Positions 1-9,106 are shown, counted from the first letter of the stretch. The stretch is 64,000 nt of DNA from Pseudomonas tructae (GCF_004214895.1 NZ_CP035952.1:4908501-4972500), one strand, 5' to 3'. The notes: generated by a model not told the origin, from the sequence alone. Program-made: numbers and translations.

Positions 1-27
1 CTATATCGATTATCCGCGGCTGTAAAA

Positions 28-93
28 GCATCGCGGGGCAAGCCCACACAGAGATGGGTGAAATCCTGTGGGAGCGGGCTTGCCCCGCGATGA
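28..93. repeat. REP pair (inverted copies)
   Basis: A REP core (GTGGGAGCGGGCTTGCCCC, followed by GCGATGA) reads on the plus strand at 68-93. A partial copy in the opposite orientation (ATCGCGGGGCAAGCCC) lies at about 30-45. The same core recurs at 9155, 32275, 32417, 37581 and 39237. It is a dispersed extragenic palindrome of the type common in the P. putida/fluorescens lineage. Confidence 0.85.
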
Positions 94-97
94 GCAT

Positions 98-815
98 AGG
101 TATCGACACATCTCTAGCGAGTCAGCCTATTGGCTCTTGATAGGCGTGCTTAACCCGTTGATGTGGCGAGGCTGCCGGCCCCTTCCGCCCTTACGGCGGC
201 TCACTTTTTTCTTGGAAAAAGTGAGCAAAACCGCTCGCTCAACCATCCGGCCCTGCGCTGCGCTCCGGGTTCCCTCCTTACGCACCGACTCCGGGGGCCG
301 CGCCGAAGGGACATCCATGTCCCTCGGCGCTTTGCGGCCCATCCATGGGCCTGCACCCCCTCCATCAGTGCTCCACTCGGCCTCCTGAAATCGCGAAAAA
401 ATCAAAAGCCAGATCAACAGCACAATTCGCTTCGCTCTTGCTGGCTGAGGTCGCACACCACATTTGTGTTCACACCGCGCTGTTGATCTTGATCTTGATC
501 TGCAGCGACTTCAGTAGGCCGAGTGGAGCACCGATGGAGGGGGTGGAGGGCCATGGATGGCCCGCAAAGCGCCAACGGGCAGGAAGCCCGTGTGGCGCGG
601 CCGCCGGAGTCGGTGCGTAAGGAGGGAACCCGAAGCGCAGCGTAGGGCCGGATGCAGGAGCAGGCGGTTTTGGTTCCTTTTTGCCAAGACAAAAGGGACC
701 CGCCGTAAAGGCGGAAGGGGCCGGCAGCCTCGCCACATCAACTGGATAAGCACACGCAGACCAACCCTGAGCCATCTTCATAGATCGGGATTAGAGATGT
801 GTAGATACCTATGCC
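98..815. repeat. Large imperfect palindrome with covarying hairpins
   Basis: No gene is supported here. The left arm (98 to about 424) is repeated in inverted orientation at about 478-815. The ends match over about 22 bases (98-118 starts GCATAGGTATCGACAC; its complement occupies 793-815 with one difference). Long stretches are nearly identical between arms, for example GATGTGGCGAGGCTGCCGG. Each arm also contains local hairpins (200-225, 301-329 and 336-351 on the left; 672-700, 570-597 and 548-563 on the right). Where the arms differ inside these hairpins, both sides of the stem have changed together. The short reading frames in it mirror each other between the arms and are by-products of the repeat. 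I know no name for the element. Confidence 0.8.
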
Positions 816-827
816 GCGATGAGGCCC

Positions 828-1670
828 TCAAGGCCGGGTGTTGATCTGCTGTTGCAGGTTCTGCACCTGGCTTTGCAGAGTGTTGATGTTGCGGGTCACC
901 TGCCCCCGAAACGCATCGAACTCCGCCGTCGATGCACCGCTTGCGGCCGCAGGTGCCGGACGGTTTTCCTGTTCGCTCTTGAGCACGATCAAGTCCTGCT
1001 CCAGGCGCTGAATCGCTGCCGCGGGATTGCCCTGTTTCTTCAACGCCGCGACATCGCCACCGAGGCTCTTGAGCTCACCCTCGAGCTTGCCACCATCCAC
1101 CTGCGCCGCCTTCAACGCTGCCAGCTCAGTGCCCACCGCTTTCAACTGCTCCTGCAACTGCGTTTGCAGCTTGGCGTTGGCCGCCTGTTGCTCGCTGGCC
1201 TGGGCCAGGACCTGCTCCAGGCGTTTGCCCAGATCGCCCGTCTGCCCGGCCACGCCCTGCTGTTGCTTGCCCTGCTCGCTAAGGCTCGTCTGCAACTGCC
1301 TGATCTGCAGCTTCAGCGCCTCGCTGTCGGTGCTGACACTGCTCTCGCTGGCGGCAACCTTGCCACTGATCGCCTGCAGGCGCCCCGCCGCGTCTTCACT
1401 GATGCGGGCAAAGCTCTCCTGGGTGGCAACCAGTTGCTGCTCCATCAGGGAAATCTGCTGAAAACTCCACCAGCCAAGGCCTGCCAGGGCAATGAACGAG
1501 GCGCCGAGCAATGCCCACAGCGGGCCGGTGCTGGCCGACTTGGGTTGAGCATGCGCAGCTGCCGGACCGCCACGTCGCACCCCCGCTACCGGGACGAAAT
1601 CGTCGTCATCACGGCTGCCGGCACTCAAGGTCGGCACGTTATCGAAATCATCTGGAGCATCGTTACGCAT
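828..1670 (-). CDS. Membrane-anchored coiled-coil protein of unknown function
   Basis: A 280-residue protein with an acidic, disordered N-terminus (DDDDF near 21-25). One hydrophobic segment covers about residues 50-70, and a long Gln/Ala/Leu-rich heptad region runs from about 75 to the C-terminus. This predicts a bitopic inner-membrane protein with a periplasmic coiled coil. The start is supported by GAAGGGA upstream of ATG. I do not recognise a catalytic domain; pseudomonad homologues are sometimes labelled ATPase, but no Walker motif is visible. It lies downstream of the SDR gene on the same strand with an 87-bp gap. Confidence 0.75.
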   Translation of the reverse strand: MRNDAPDDFDNVPTLSAGSRDDDDFVPVAGVRRGGPAAAHAQPKSASTGPLWALLGASFIALAGLGWWSFQQISLMEQQLVATQESFARISEDAAGRLQAISGKVAASESSVSTDSEALKLQIRQLQTSLSEQGKQQQGVAGQTGDLGKRLEQVLAQASEQQAANAKLQTQLQEQLKAVGTELAALKAAQVDGGKLEGELKSLGGDVAALKKQGNPAAAIQRLEQDLIVLKSEQENRPAPAAASGASTAEFDAFRGQVTRNINTLQSQVQNLQQQINTRP

Positions 1671-1757
1671 GGGATCCCTTCAACCACGGTGATAGCAAAT
1701 GGTCAGTAGTATAAAGCCTGATCAGCGTACTGATCGACCGCAAAGCCGTGATCCGGT

Positions 1758-2762
1758 TCAGTGCTTGCCGGACGCAAGGTCCTGGGCTTTCCACCAGCCG
1801 CAGAACTCATCCAGCGCCGACCACAGGCTCACGCCAGGACGGTAATCAAGAAACTGCCGGGCGCGGCTGATGTCGAGGGTGAAGTCCTTGCTCATCACCT
1901 GCATCCCCAGGCGCGACAGGGTCGGTTGCGGGCGCCCCGGCCAGAGCAGGCAGGCGCCTTCGTTCAAGGCAGCAAGGCTGTAGGCCAAGCCGTAGGAACG
2001 ATAGCGGGTGACCTGAGGCAGTTGCATCTGCCGCATCACGTAATTGACCACATCCCACAACGGTAACGGCTGACCATTGCTGATGTTGTAGGCCTGGCCC
2101 AACGCGGCATTGTCAGCGAGCAAAGCGCTGATCAGTGCTTCGTTGAGGTTCTGTACGCTAGTGAAGTCGACCTTGTTCAGGCCATTGCCGATAATCGCCA
2201 GGCGTCGCTTGCGCTGCATCTGCAGCAAGCGCGGGAAGATGCTGACGTCGCCGGCACCGGTGACGAAACGCGGGCGCAGGGCCAGGACTTCAAGGCCGAA
2301 CTCCTGGGCGCCGAAAACTTTTTGCTCGGCCAGGTACTTGGTGGCCCCGTAATGGTCATGAAAGCGCCGCGGCACCTGGTCCTCGGTGATGCCCAACTGC
2401 GAACGGCCATTGAAGTAGATCGACGGTGACGACAGGTGCACCAGGCGCCGTACATGCTCCTTCAAGCAGGCCTCGACCACGTTTTCAGTGACCACCACGT
2501 TGCCTTGATAGAAGTCCTGGTAGCGCCCCCAGTTGCCCACCGCCCCCGCACAATGCACCACCGCCTCGACGCCCTGGCACAGGCGCCGGGCCAGGTCCGG
2601 CTCGTTCAGGTCACCGGGGATGAACTGCGCGCCGCGCCGCACCAGGTGCTCGACACCTTCGGCGCGGCGACCGTTGACCCGGACGTCAAAGCCCTGCTCC
2701 AAGGCAAAGCGCGCAAAGCGCCCGCCAATGAAGCCGCTCGCGCCGGTGACCAGAATTCGCAT
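1758..2762 (-). CDS. NAD(P)-dependent epimerase/dehydratase (extended SDR)
   Basis: A 334-residue Rossmann protein. The nucleotide-binding motif TGASGFIG lies at residues 6-13, and the catalytic YGATK (YxxxK) follows a serine-rich strand (HLSSPSIYF). This is the extended short-chain dehydrogenase family, which acts on sugar-nucleotide, sterol or related substrates; the substrate cannot be read from the sequence. I chose the internal ATG at 2762 because GGTGGAG sits about 8 bases upstream; an in-frame GTG 12 bases earlier overlaps that ribosome site. It follows argP on the same strand with a gap of about 50 bp, so co-transcription is possible. Confidence 0.88.
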   Translation of the reverse strand: MRILVTGASGFIGGRFARFALEQGFDVRVNGRRAEGVEHLVRRGAQFIPGDLNEPDLARRLCQGVEAVVHCAGAVGNWGRYQDFYQGNVVVTENVVEACLKEHVRRLVHLSSPSIYFNGRSQLGITEDQVPRRFHDHYGATKYLAEQKVFGAQEFGLEVLALRPRFVTGAGDVSIFPRLLQMQRKRRLAIIGNGLNKVDFTSVQNLNEALISALLADNAALGQAYNISNGQPLPLWDVVNYVMRQMQLPQVTRYRSYGLAYSLAALNEGACLLWPGRPQPTLSRLGMQVMSKDFTLDISRARQFLDYRPGVSLWSALDEFCGWWKAQDLASGKH

Positions 2763-2814
2763 GTAACACTCCACCTAAACCAGGTTTTTCAGATACTGCT
2801 GACGCCGCCAGTGC

Positions 2815-3705
2815 CTACAACGGCACCAGCCATTGCCCTGCCGTCAGGCGCAGGTGTTCCGTCAGTTGGCCGAGCAACTGCCCGCCGTTGCGCCAATGAT
2901 GCCAGTACAAGGGCACATCGATGGGTTTATCCGCGGATATTTCTACCAGCCGTCCGCTGGCCAACTGGTCGCGCACCTGCAGCTCCGGCACCAGGCCCCA
3001 GCCCAGGCCCGCCTCGGTCATGCGCAAGAAACCCTCGGACGAGGGGCACAAGTGATGCAGAAAGCCGTCCTCAATCCCCAGCGACGCCAAATACCGGTGC
3101 TGGAGAAAATCATCCGGCCCGTACACCAGCGCCGGTGTACGCGACACGCGGGCGGCGTCGAAACCTGCGGGAAAGTAGCGGGCCATGAACGCCGGGCTGG
3201 CCAGGGCGCGGTAGCGCATGGCCCCGAGCAGCAGGCTGCGCGCACCGGCCACCGGCCGTTCACTGCCACACAGGCACGCTGCCACTTCACCCGCACGCAT
3301 GCGCTTGAGGCCAACCTCCTGGTCTTCGACCACCAAGTCCAGCAGCACCTGCTGGTCGGCGCAGAACTCACCAACCGCCCCTGCCCACCAGGTCGCCAGG
3401 CTGTCGGCATTCAGAGCGATGCGCAGGCGCTCGGGCATGCCTTCTTCGTCCAGCGCCGGCACCTGGCTCTGCAGGTCACGCTCAAGCAGGCGCACCTGCT
3501 GTACATGGTTGAGCAAGCGCCGGCCGACATCGGTGGGGCTCGGCGGGTTGGCACGCACCAGCACTGGCTGGCCGACCCGCGCTTCGAGCAGTTTGATGCG
3601 CTGGGAAATTGCCGACTGCGACAAGCCAAGTACCTGGGCGGCGCGCTCGAAACCGGCCTGTTCGACAACCGCAGCGAGGGCAGAAAGCAGTTTGTAATCG
3701 AACAT
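2815..3705 (-). CDS. argP: LysR-type regulator ArgP
   Basis: A 296-residue LysR-type regulator. It has an N-terminal winged helix-turn-helix (FERAAQVLGLSQSAISQRIK, about residues 18-37) and a periplasmic-binding-protein-like effector domain. The sequence MFDYKLLSALAAVVEQAGFE is characteristic of ArgP/IciA, which in E. coli senses arginine/lysine and activates the exporter argO. It is divergent from an ArgO/LysE-type exporter across a 122-bp AT-rich gap (3706-3827), the arrangement expected for a regulator and its target. The old name IciA (replication-initiation inhibitor) refers to the same family. Confidence 0.92.
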   Translation of the reverse strand: MFDYKLLSALAAVVEQAGFERAAQVLGLSQSAISQRIKLLEARVGQPVLVRANPPSPTDVGRRLLNHVQQVRLLERDLQSQVPALDEEGMPERLRIALNADSLATWWAGAVGEFCADQQVLLDLVVEDQEVGLKRMRAGEVAACLCGSERPVAGARSLLLGAMRYRALASPAFMARYFPAGFDAARVSRTPALVYGPDDFLQHRYLASLGIEDGFLHHLCPSSEGFLRMTEAGLGWGLVPELQVRDQLASGRLVEISADKPIDVPLYWHHWRNGGQLLGQLTEHLRLTAGQWLVPL

Positions 3706-3827
3706 TATTTTTCCTAATGCCTGATCAGCTTTATTTGTTTTTCTTATACAGATGATATCCCCACAATGGCCAGCATCTTCTTTTGCATTTGCGCCCGCGC
3801 CTCGCGAGCGTCCGTGGAGTCTTCCCT

Positions 3828-4427
3828 ATGTGGCAAAGCTACCTTAACGGCCTGCTGGTCGCCTTCGGCCTGATCATGGCGATCGGCACGCAAAACGCCT
3901 TCGTCCTGGCGCAAAGCCTGCGTCGTGAACATCACCTGCCGGTGGCGGTTTTGTGCGTGGTCTGTGATGCGCTGCTGGTTGCCGCGGGCGTGTTCGGCCT
4001 GGCCACCGTGCTGGCACAAAACCCGACGCTGCTTGCGGTAGCGCGTTGGGGCGGTGCGGTATTCCTGCTCTGGTACGGCGCCAAGGCCCTGATGCGCGCC
4101 TGTTCCAAGCAAAGCCTGCAACAAGGCGAAGGCCAAGGCCTGCGCTCACGCCGGGCAGTGTTGCTCAGCGCCCTGGCGGTGACCCTGCTCAACCCGCATG
4201 TGTACCTCGATACCGTGCTGCTGATTGGCTCGCTGGGTGCCCAGCAGGCGGTGCCTGGCGCCTATGTGGCCGGCGCCGCCAGCGCCTCGTTGCTGTGGTT
4301 CTTCACCCTGGCCCTGGGCGCGGCGTGGCTGGCCCCGTGGCTGGCGCGGCCGGGCACCTGGCGGCTGCTCGACTTGATGGTGGCGGTCATGATGTTTGCC
4401 GTGGCGGCGCAACTGATCATGACCTGA
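3828..4427 (+). CDS. argO: LysE/ArgO-family amino-acid exporter
   Basis: A 199-residue polytopic inner-membrane protein with about six hydrophobic segments. Family signatures visible are GTQNAFVLAQSLRREH near the N-terminus and NPHVYLDTVLLIGSLG in the middle. The family exports basic amino acids (L-arginine, L-lysine) in proton-coupled fashion. The start at 3828 (MWQSYLNGLL) fits the family and has GTGGAG upstream; an in-frame ATG at 3783 would add 15 untypical residues. ArgP is encoded divergently and is the likely activator. Pseudomonas annotations often call this gene lysE. Confidence 0.9.
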   Translation: MWQSYLNGLLVAFGLIMAIGTQNAFVLAQSLRREHHLPVAVLCVVCDALLVAAGVFGLATVLAQNPTLLAVARWGGAVFLLWYGAKALMRACSKQSLQQGEGQGLRSRRAVLLSALAVTLLNPHVYLDTVLLIGSLGAQQAVPGAYVAGAASASLLWFFTLALGAAWLAPWLARPGTWRLLDLMVAVMMFAVAAQLIMT

Positions 4428-4487
4428 GACGCCGCTGGTCTGCCACCGGCAAAGGCTCTGGAACCTCTTTCCCATACACTTGTTGCG

Positions 4488-4516
4488 TGGTTAAGCACTG
4501 GCCCCGGTGCTATGAT
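4488..4516 (+). promoter_or_regulatory. Possible sigma-70 promoter of sodB
   Basis: TATGAT at 4511-4516 is a good -10 box. TGGTTA at 4488-4493 is a weak -35 with 17-base spacing. This would leave a leader of about 95 bases before sodB. Confidence 0.4.
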
Positions 4517-4616
4517 CCAGCCCTTGCGTCGCAAAGAGTACAGACTCGCCGACGCACACCGGCCGCCCGTGATCGGCCTTGCGCTCACCGCAACAGACCT
4601 GATTAGGAGAATCACC

Positions 4617-5213
4617 ATGGCTTTTGAATTGCCGCCGCTGCCTTACGCCCACGACGCCCTGCAGCCGCACATTTCCAAGGAAACCCTGGAATACCACCAC
4701 GACAAGCACCACAACACCTATGTCGTGAACCTGAACAACCTGGTGCCAGGCACCGAGTTCGAAGGCAAGACCCTGGAAGAAATCGTCAAGACTTCCTCGG
4801 GCGGTATCTTCAACAACGCCGCTCAGGTCTGGAACCACACTTTCTACTGGAACTGCCTGGCGCCAAACGCCGGCGGCCAACCAACCGGCGCCCTGGCTGA
4901 AGCCATCAACGCTGCGTTCGGTTCCTTCGACAAGTTCAAGGAAGAGTTCACCAAGACGTCGGTCGGCACCTTCGGTTCCGGCTGGGGCTGGCTGGTGAAG
5001 AAAGCTGACGGTTCCCTGGCCCTGGCCAGCACCATCGGCGCCGGCAACCCGCTGACCAATGGCGACACCCCGCTGCTGACCTGCGACGTCTGGGAACACG
5101 CCTACTACATCGACTACCGCAACGTCCGTCCGAAATACGTCGAGGCGTTCTGGAACCTGGTCAACTGGAAGTTCGTCGCCGAGCAGTTCGAAGGCAAGAC
5201 TTTCACTGCCTGA
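4617..5213 (+). CDS. sodB: Iron superoxide dismutase SodB
   Basis: A 198-residue cytoplasmic Fe-superoxide dismutase, which dismutates superoxide to H2O2 and O2. The four metal ligands fall at the canonical positions His27, His74, Asp157 (DVWEH) and His161. Gln70, in the NNAAQVWNH segment, is the outer-sphere residue typical of the iron rather than the manganese enzyme. The length equals the family norm. ATG at 4617 is preceded by TAGGAGA. A strong terminator follows at 5257-5286. Iron-dependent control is typical of sodB, but I did not identify a binding site. Confidence 0.97.
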   Translation: MAFELPPLPYAHDALQPHISKETLEYHHDKHHNTYVVNLNNLVPGTEFEGKTLEEIVKTSSGGIFNNAAQVWNHTFYWNCLAPNAGGQPTGALAEAINAAFGSFDKFKEEFTKTSVGTFGSGWGWLVKKADGSLALASTIGAGNPLTNGDTPLLTCDVWEHAYYIDYRNVRPKYVEAFWNLVNWKFVAEQFEGKTFTA

Positions 5214-5256
5214 GGCCGCTGCTGATCGATACTTTTCACCACGTATCGAGCGCCCG

Positions 5257-5286
5257 AAAAGCCCACCCTTGCGGTGGGCTTTTTTG
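5257..5286 (+). terminator. Rho-independent terminator of sodB
   Basis: AAAAGCCCACC and GGTGGGCTTTTTT flank a short CTTGC loop 45 bases after the sodB stop. It has A-tract and T-tract symmetry. Confidence 0.92.
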
Positions 5287-5393
5287 TTGGCGACTGCGCT
5301 GCAACATTTTTCATCCTATTTCCCGCATCAGGTATCTTGCCGCGAACGCAGGGCGCGCTAACATCAAACGTTGGGAAACTCGTTCCTACCGAT

Positions 5394-5421
5394 TAAAGTC
5401 GCAAGGCCGGGCAACCGATAC
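5394..5421 (+). promoter_or_regulatory. Candidate FliA (sigma-28) promoter upstream of bifA
   Basis: The 349-base gap 5214-5562 holds the sodB terminator and this motif. TAAAGTCG (5394-5401) and ACCGATAC (5414-5421) resemble the sigma-28 consensus TAAAGTTT-N11-GCCGATAA, with one base of extra spacing. It lies about 140 bases before the bifA start. A flagellar-sigma input would fit the role of BifA in motility and biofilm switching. This is inference from motif matching only. Confidence 0.45.
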
Positions 5422-5562
5422 AGTGATCGCGGGGATGCATCCTGCGCCTGTTGCTGGAACACAGCACCCTGATGGCGCTGGAGAAGTCCTGTTGACGGCC
5501 GATAGTGGATTGCCAAGTTTGATGGCAAAATGATGCCATGCGCATGGATTAAGGAAACCCCA

Positions 5563-7614
5563 TTGAAGCTGGAACTCAAGAACAGCTTATCGGTCAAGTT
5601 GCTCAGGGTAGTACTGCTCTCGGCGTTGGTCGTCGGTGTAGTTCTCAGTTGTGCGCAGATCGTCTTCGATGCTTACAAGACCCGCCAAGCCGTCGCCAGT
5701 GACGCCCAGCGGATCCTCGACATGTTCCGTGATCCTTCGACCCAGGCGGTGTACAGCCTGGACAAGGAAATGGGCATGCAGGTCATGGAGGGTCTGTTCC
5801 AGGACGAGTCCGTGCGCATGGCCTCCATCGGCCATCCCAACGAAACCATGCTCGCAGAGAAATCCCGCCCGCTGCAGGAAGTGTCCAGTCGCTGGCTGAC
5901 CGACCTCATTCTGGGCCAGGAGCGCAGCTTCACCACCCAACTGGTCGGCCGCGGCCCCTACAGTGAATATTACGGCGACCTGAGCATCACCCTCGACACC
6001 GCCTCCTACGGCGAAGGTTTTCTGGTCAGCTCGGTGATCATCTTCATTTCCGGGGTATTGCGCGCCCTGGCCATGGGCCTGGTGCTGTACCTGGTCTATC
6101 ACTGGATGCTGACCAAACCGCTGTCCAAGATCATCGAGCACCTTACCCAGATCAACCCCGACCGCCCCAGCCAGCATCAGTTGCCGCTGATCAAGGGCCA
6201 CGAAAAGAACGAACTGGGCGTGTGGGTGAACACTGCCAACCAGTTGCTGGCGTCGATCGAGCGCAACACCCACCTGCGTCACGAGGCCGAGAACAGCCTG
6301 TTGCGCATGGCCCAATATGACTTCCTCACCGGCCTGCCGAACCGTCAGCAGTTGCAACAGCAACTGGACAAGATCCTCGTCGACGCCGGCCGCCTGCAAC
6401 GTCGGGTGGCGGTATTGTGCGTCGGCCTGGACGACTTCAAGGGCATCAACGAGCAGTTCAGCTACCAGGCCGGCGACCAGTTGCTGCTGGCCCTGGCTGA
6501 CCGCCTGCGCGCCCACAGTGGCCGGCTCGGCGCCCTGGCGCGCCTGGGTGGCGACCAGTTCGCCCTGGTCCAGGCCGATATCGAGCAACCCTACGAAGCG
6601 GCCGAACTGGCCCAGAGCATTCTCGATGACCTCGAGGCGCCGTTTGCCCTCGACCATCAGGAAATCCGCCTGCGCGCCACCATCGGCATCACCCTGTTCC
6701 CCGAAGACGGCGACAGCACCGAGAAGCTGCTGCAAAAGGCCGAGCAGACCATGACCCTGGCCAAGGCCCGCTCGCGCAACCGCTACCAGTTCTATATCGC
6801 CAGCGTCGACAGCGAGATGCGCCGACGTCGCGAGCTGGAAAAGGACCTGCGCGAAGCCTTGCCACGCAACCAGCTGTTCCTGGTCTATCAACCGCAGATC
6901 AGCTACCGCGACCACCGCGTGGTCGGTGTCGAGGCGCTGCTGCGCTGGCAGCATCCGGAACTGGGCATGGTGCCGCCGGACCAGTTCATCCCCCTGGCCG
7001 AGCAGAACGGCAACATCATCACCATCGGCGAATGGGTGCTCGACCAGGCTTGCCGGCAGTTGCGCGACTGGCACGACCAGGGCTTCAGCGAACTGCGCAT
7101 GGCGGTCAACCTGTCCACCGTGCAGTTGCACCACAACGAACTGCCGCGGGTGGTCAACAACCTGCTGCAAATCTACCGCCTGCCACCCCGCAGCCTTGAG
7201 CTGGAAGTCACCGAGACCGGCCTGATGGAAGACATCAGCACCGCGGCCCAGCACCTGTTGAGCCTGCGCCGCTCCGGGGCACTGATTGCCATTGACGACT
7301 TCGGCACTGGCTACTCCTCGCTCAGCTACCTGAAGTCACTCCCGCTGGACAAGATCAAGATCGACAAGAGTTTCGTTCAAGACCTGCTCGATGATGACGA
7401 CGATGCCACCATCGTTCGCGCCATCATCCAGTTGGGCAAGAGCCTGGGCATGCAGGTCATCGCCGAAGGTGTGGAGACCGCCGAGCAGGAGGCCTACATC
7501 ATTGCCCAGGGTTGCCACGAAGGTCAGGGCTACCACTACAGCAAACCACTGCCGGCACGGGAGCTGACCGCATTCCTCAAACAGGCGCAGCGCAACCAGG
7601 TTTCGATCCTGTAA
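5563..7614 (+). CDS. bifA: c-di-GMP phosphodiesterase BifA (degenerate GGDEF + EAL)
   Basis: A 683-residue inner-membrane protein that hydrolyses cyclic di-GMP. It has TM1 at about residues 12-35, a periplasmic segment, TM2 at about 155-180, a linker, a GGDEF-type domain and an EAL domain. The cyclase signature reads GGDQF (residues 329-333) instead of GGDEF, as in BifA of P. aeruginosa. The EAL motif is intact (EALLRW from 457), and DDFGTGYSSLSYLK and KIDKSFV are present. The start is taken as TTG at 5563, preceded by AAGGAA; the upstream in-frame ATGs have no ribosome site. The sodB-bifA adjacency matches what I recall for PAO1 (PA4366-PA4367). Confidence 0.93.
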   Translation: MKLELKNSLSVKLLRVVLLSALVVGVVLSCAQIVFDAYKTRQAVASDAQRILDMFRDPSTQAVYSLDKEMGMQVMEGLFQDESVRMASIGHPNETMLAEKSRPLQEVSSRWLTDLILGQERSFTTQLVGRGPYSEYYGDLSITLDTASYGEGFLVSSVIIFISGVLRALAMGLVLYLVYHWMLTKPLSKIIEHLTQINPDRPSQHQLPLIKGHEKNELGVWVNTANQLLASIERNTHLRHEAENSLLRMAQYDFLTGLPNRQQLQQQLDKILVDAGRLQRRVAVLCVGLDDFKGINEQFSYQAGDQLLLALADRLRAHSGRLGALARLGGDQFALVQADIEQPYEAAELAQSILDDLEAPFALDHQEIRLRATIGITLFPEDGDSTEKLLQKAEQTMTLAKARSRNRYQFYIASVDSEMRRRRELEKDLREALPRNQLFLVYQPQISYRDHRVVGVEALLRWQHPELGMVPPDQFIPLAEQNGNIITIGEWVLDQACRQLRDWHDQGFSELRMAVNLSTVQLHHNELPRVVNNLLQIYRLPPRSLELEVTETGLMEDISTAAQHLLSLRRSGALIAIDDFGTGYSSLSYLKSLPLDKIKIDKSFVQDLLDDDDDATIVRAIIQLGKSLGMQVIAEGVETAEQEAYIIAQGCHEGQGYHYSKPLPARELTAFLKQAQRNQVSIL

Positions 7615-7686
7615 CCCTTGTCTGCATGGCCCGGAGAGGCAGAAACACGCATTTGAATATTTACGTGACTGCCTCTTTACAGAAAA

Positions 7687-7701
7687 TGCAAATCTTTCGC
7701 A
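7687..7701. promoter_or_regulatory. Putative Fur box before the imelysin cluster
   Basis: TGCAAATCTTTCGCA lies inside a wider dyad (AATGC with GCATT) and matches the 7-1-7 Fur consensus TGATAATNATTATCA at 10 of 14 positions, keeping the TG and CA ends. It is 62 bases upstream of the imelysin start. Confidence 0.55.
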
Positions 7702-7762
7702 TTATGTTGCAGTTTTGCGTGCCCCGGTACGCTTGTCCAACCTCTCGACGCAGGAATTCGCC

Positions 7763-9088
7763 ATGATTCGTATGCCTCTGGCCACCGCCAGTCTGTTGGC
7801 CATCGCCATCTCTCTCGCCGGTTGCGGCGACAGCAAGGACAAAGCCGCCGCACCACAAACGCCGGCCGCCAGCACCTCCGCTGCCGCTCCAGCCGCCGTC
7901 GACGAGGCAGCGGCCAAGGCCGTGGTCAAGCATTACGCCGATATCGTCCATGCGGTCTACAGCGATTCGCTGAGCACCGCCAAGACCCTGCAAACCGCTG
8001 TCGACGCCTTCCTCGCCAAGCCCAACGCCGAGACCCTGAACGCCGCCAAGGCCGCCTGGATCGCCTCCCGCGTGCCATACCTGCAGAGCGAAGTGTTCCG
8101 TTTCGGCAACACCATCATCGACGACTGGGAAGGTCAGGTGAACGCCTGGCCGCTGGACGAAGGCCTGATCGACTATGTCGACAAGAGCTACGAGCATGCC
8201 CTGGGCAACCCTGGCGCTACTGCCAATATCATCGCCAACACGCAAATCCAGGTCGGCGAAGACAAGATAGACGTCAACGACATCACCCCGGAGAAACTGG
8301 CCAGCCTGAACGAGCTGGGCGGCTCCGAAGCCAACGTCGCCACCGGCTACCACGCGATCGAATTCCTGCTCTGGGGCCAGGACCTCAATGGCACCGGCCC
8401 AGGCGCCGGTGCCCGTCCGGCATCCGATTACCTCGAAGGCCAGGGCGCTACCGGCGGCCACAACGAGCGCCGTCGTGCCTATCTGAAAGCCGTGACTCAA
8501 CTGCTGGTCAGCGACCTTGAAGAAATGGTCGGCAACTGGGCGCCGAACGTTGCAACCAACTACCGCGCTACCCTTGAAGCCGAGCCTGTCGCCGACGGCC
8601 TGCGCAAAATGCTGTTCGGCATGGGCAGCCTGTCGCTGGGCGAACTGGCTGGCGAGCGCATGAAGGTTTCCCTGGAAGCCAACTCGCCTGAAGACGAGCA
8701 TGACTGCTTCAGCGACAACACCCACAACTCGCACTTCTACGACGCCAAGGGCATCCGTAACGTCTACCTGGGCGAATACACCCGCACCGACGGCACCAAG
8801 CTGAGCGGCCCGAGCCTGTCCTCGCTGGTCGCCAAGGTCGACGCCGCTACCGACAGCACCCTCAAGGCTGACCTGGAAGCCACCGAAGCCAAGATCCAAG
8901 TGATCGTTGACCACGCCGCCAAAGGTGAGCACTACGACCAACTGATCGCCGCCGACAACACCGCCGGCAACCAGATCGTGCGTGACGCCATCGCTTCCCT
9001 GGTCAAGCAGACCGGTGCGATCGAGCAGGCCGCAAGCAAACTGGGCATCACCAACCTGGCACCAGACACCGCTGATCACGAGTTCTGA
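7763..9088 (+). CDS. Imelysin-family (M75) lipoprotein
   Basis: A 441-residue envelope protein. A lipoprotein signal ends in the lipobox LAGC with Cys21. The imelysin signature GxHxxE is present as GYHAIE (residues 195-200), followed by FLLWGQDLNG. The family includes insulin-cleaving IcmP of P. aeruginosa, IrpA proteins and the C-terminal part of EfeO; members are tied to iron uptake, and peptidase activity is doubtful for many. It heads a cluster of related envelope genes, with a Fur-like box upstream and a hairpin terminator just after it. ATG at 7763 begins the signal peptide; the in-frame start at 7715 would bury it. Confidence 0.9.
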   Translation: MIRMPLATASLLAIAISLAGCGDSKDKAAAPQTPAASTSAAAPAAVDEAAAKAVVKHYADIVHAVYSDSLSTAKTLQTAVDAFLAKPNAETLNAAKAAWIASRVPYLQSEVFRFGNTIIDDWEGQVNAWPLDEGLIDYVDKSYEHALGNPGATANIIANTQIQVGEDKIDVNDITPEKLASLNELGGSEANVATGYHAIEFLLWGQDLNGTGPGAGARPASDYLEGQGATGGHNERRRAYLKAVTQLLVSDLEEMVGNWAPNVATNYRATLEAEPVADGLRKMLFGMGSLSLGELAGERMKVSLEANSPEDEHDCFSDNTHNSHFYDAKGIRNVYLGEYTRTDGTKLSGPSLSSLVAKVDAATDSTLKADLEATEAKIQVIVDHAAKGEHYDQLIAADNTAGNQIVRDAIASLVKQTGAIEQAASKLGITNLAPDTADHEF

Positions 9089-9106
9089 TTCGGCGACAGT
9101 TTGAAG

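Noticed and set aside
68..844. Several overlapping reading frames of 80-109 codons on both strands
   Set aside because: They mirror each other between the palindrome arms and have no ribosome sites; they are by-products of the GC-rich repeat.
819..1709. A 296-codon plus-strand frame opposite the coiled-coil gene
   Set aside because: The minus-strand frame has a ribosome site, a membrane segment and heptad pattern; the plus-strand frame has none of these.
5587..7254. A 555-codon frame antisense to bifA
   Set aside because: Shadow frame; bifA on the plus strand has recognisable GGDEF-like and EAL domains.
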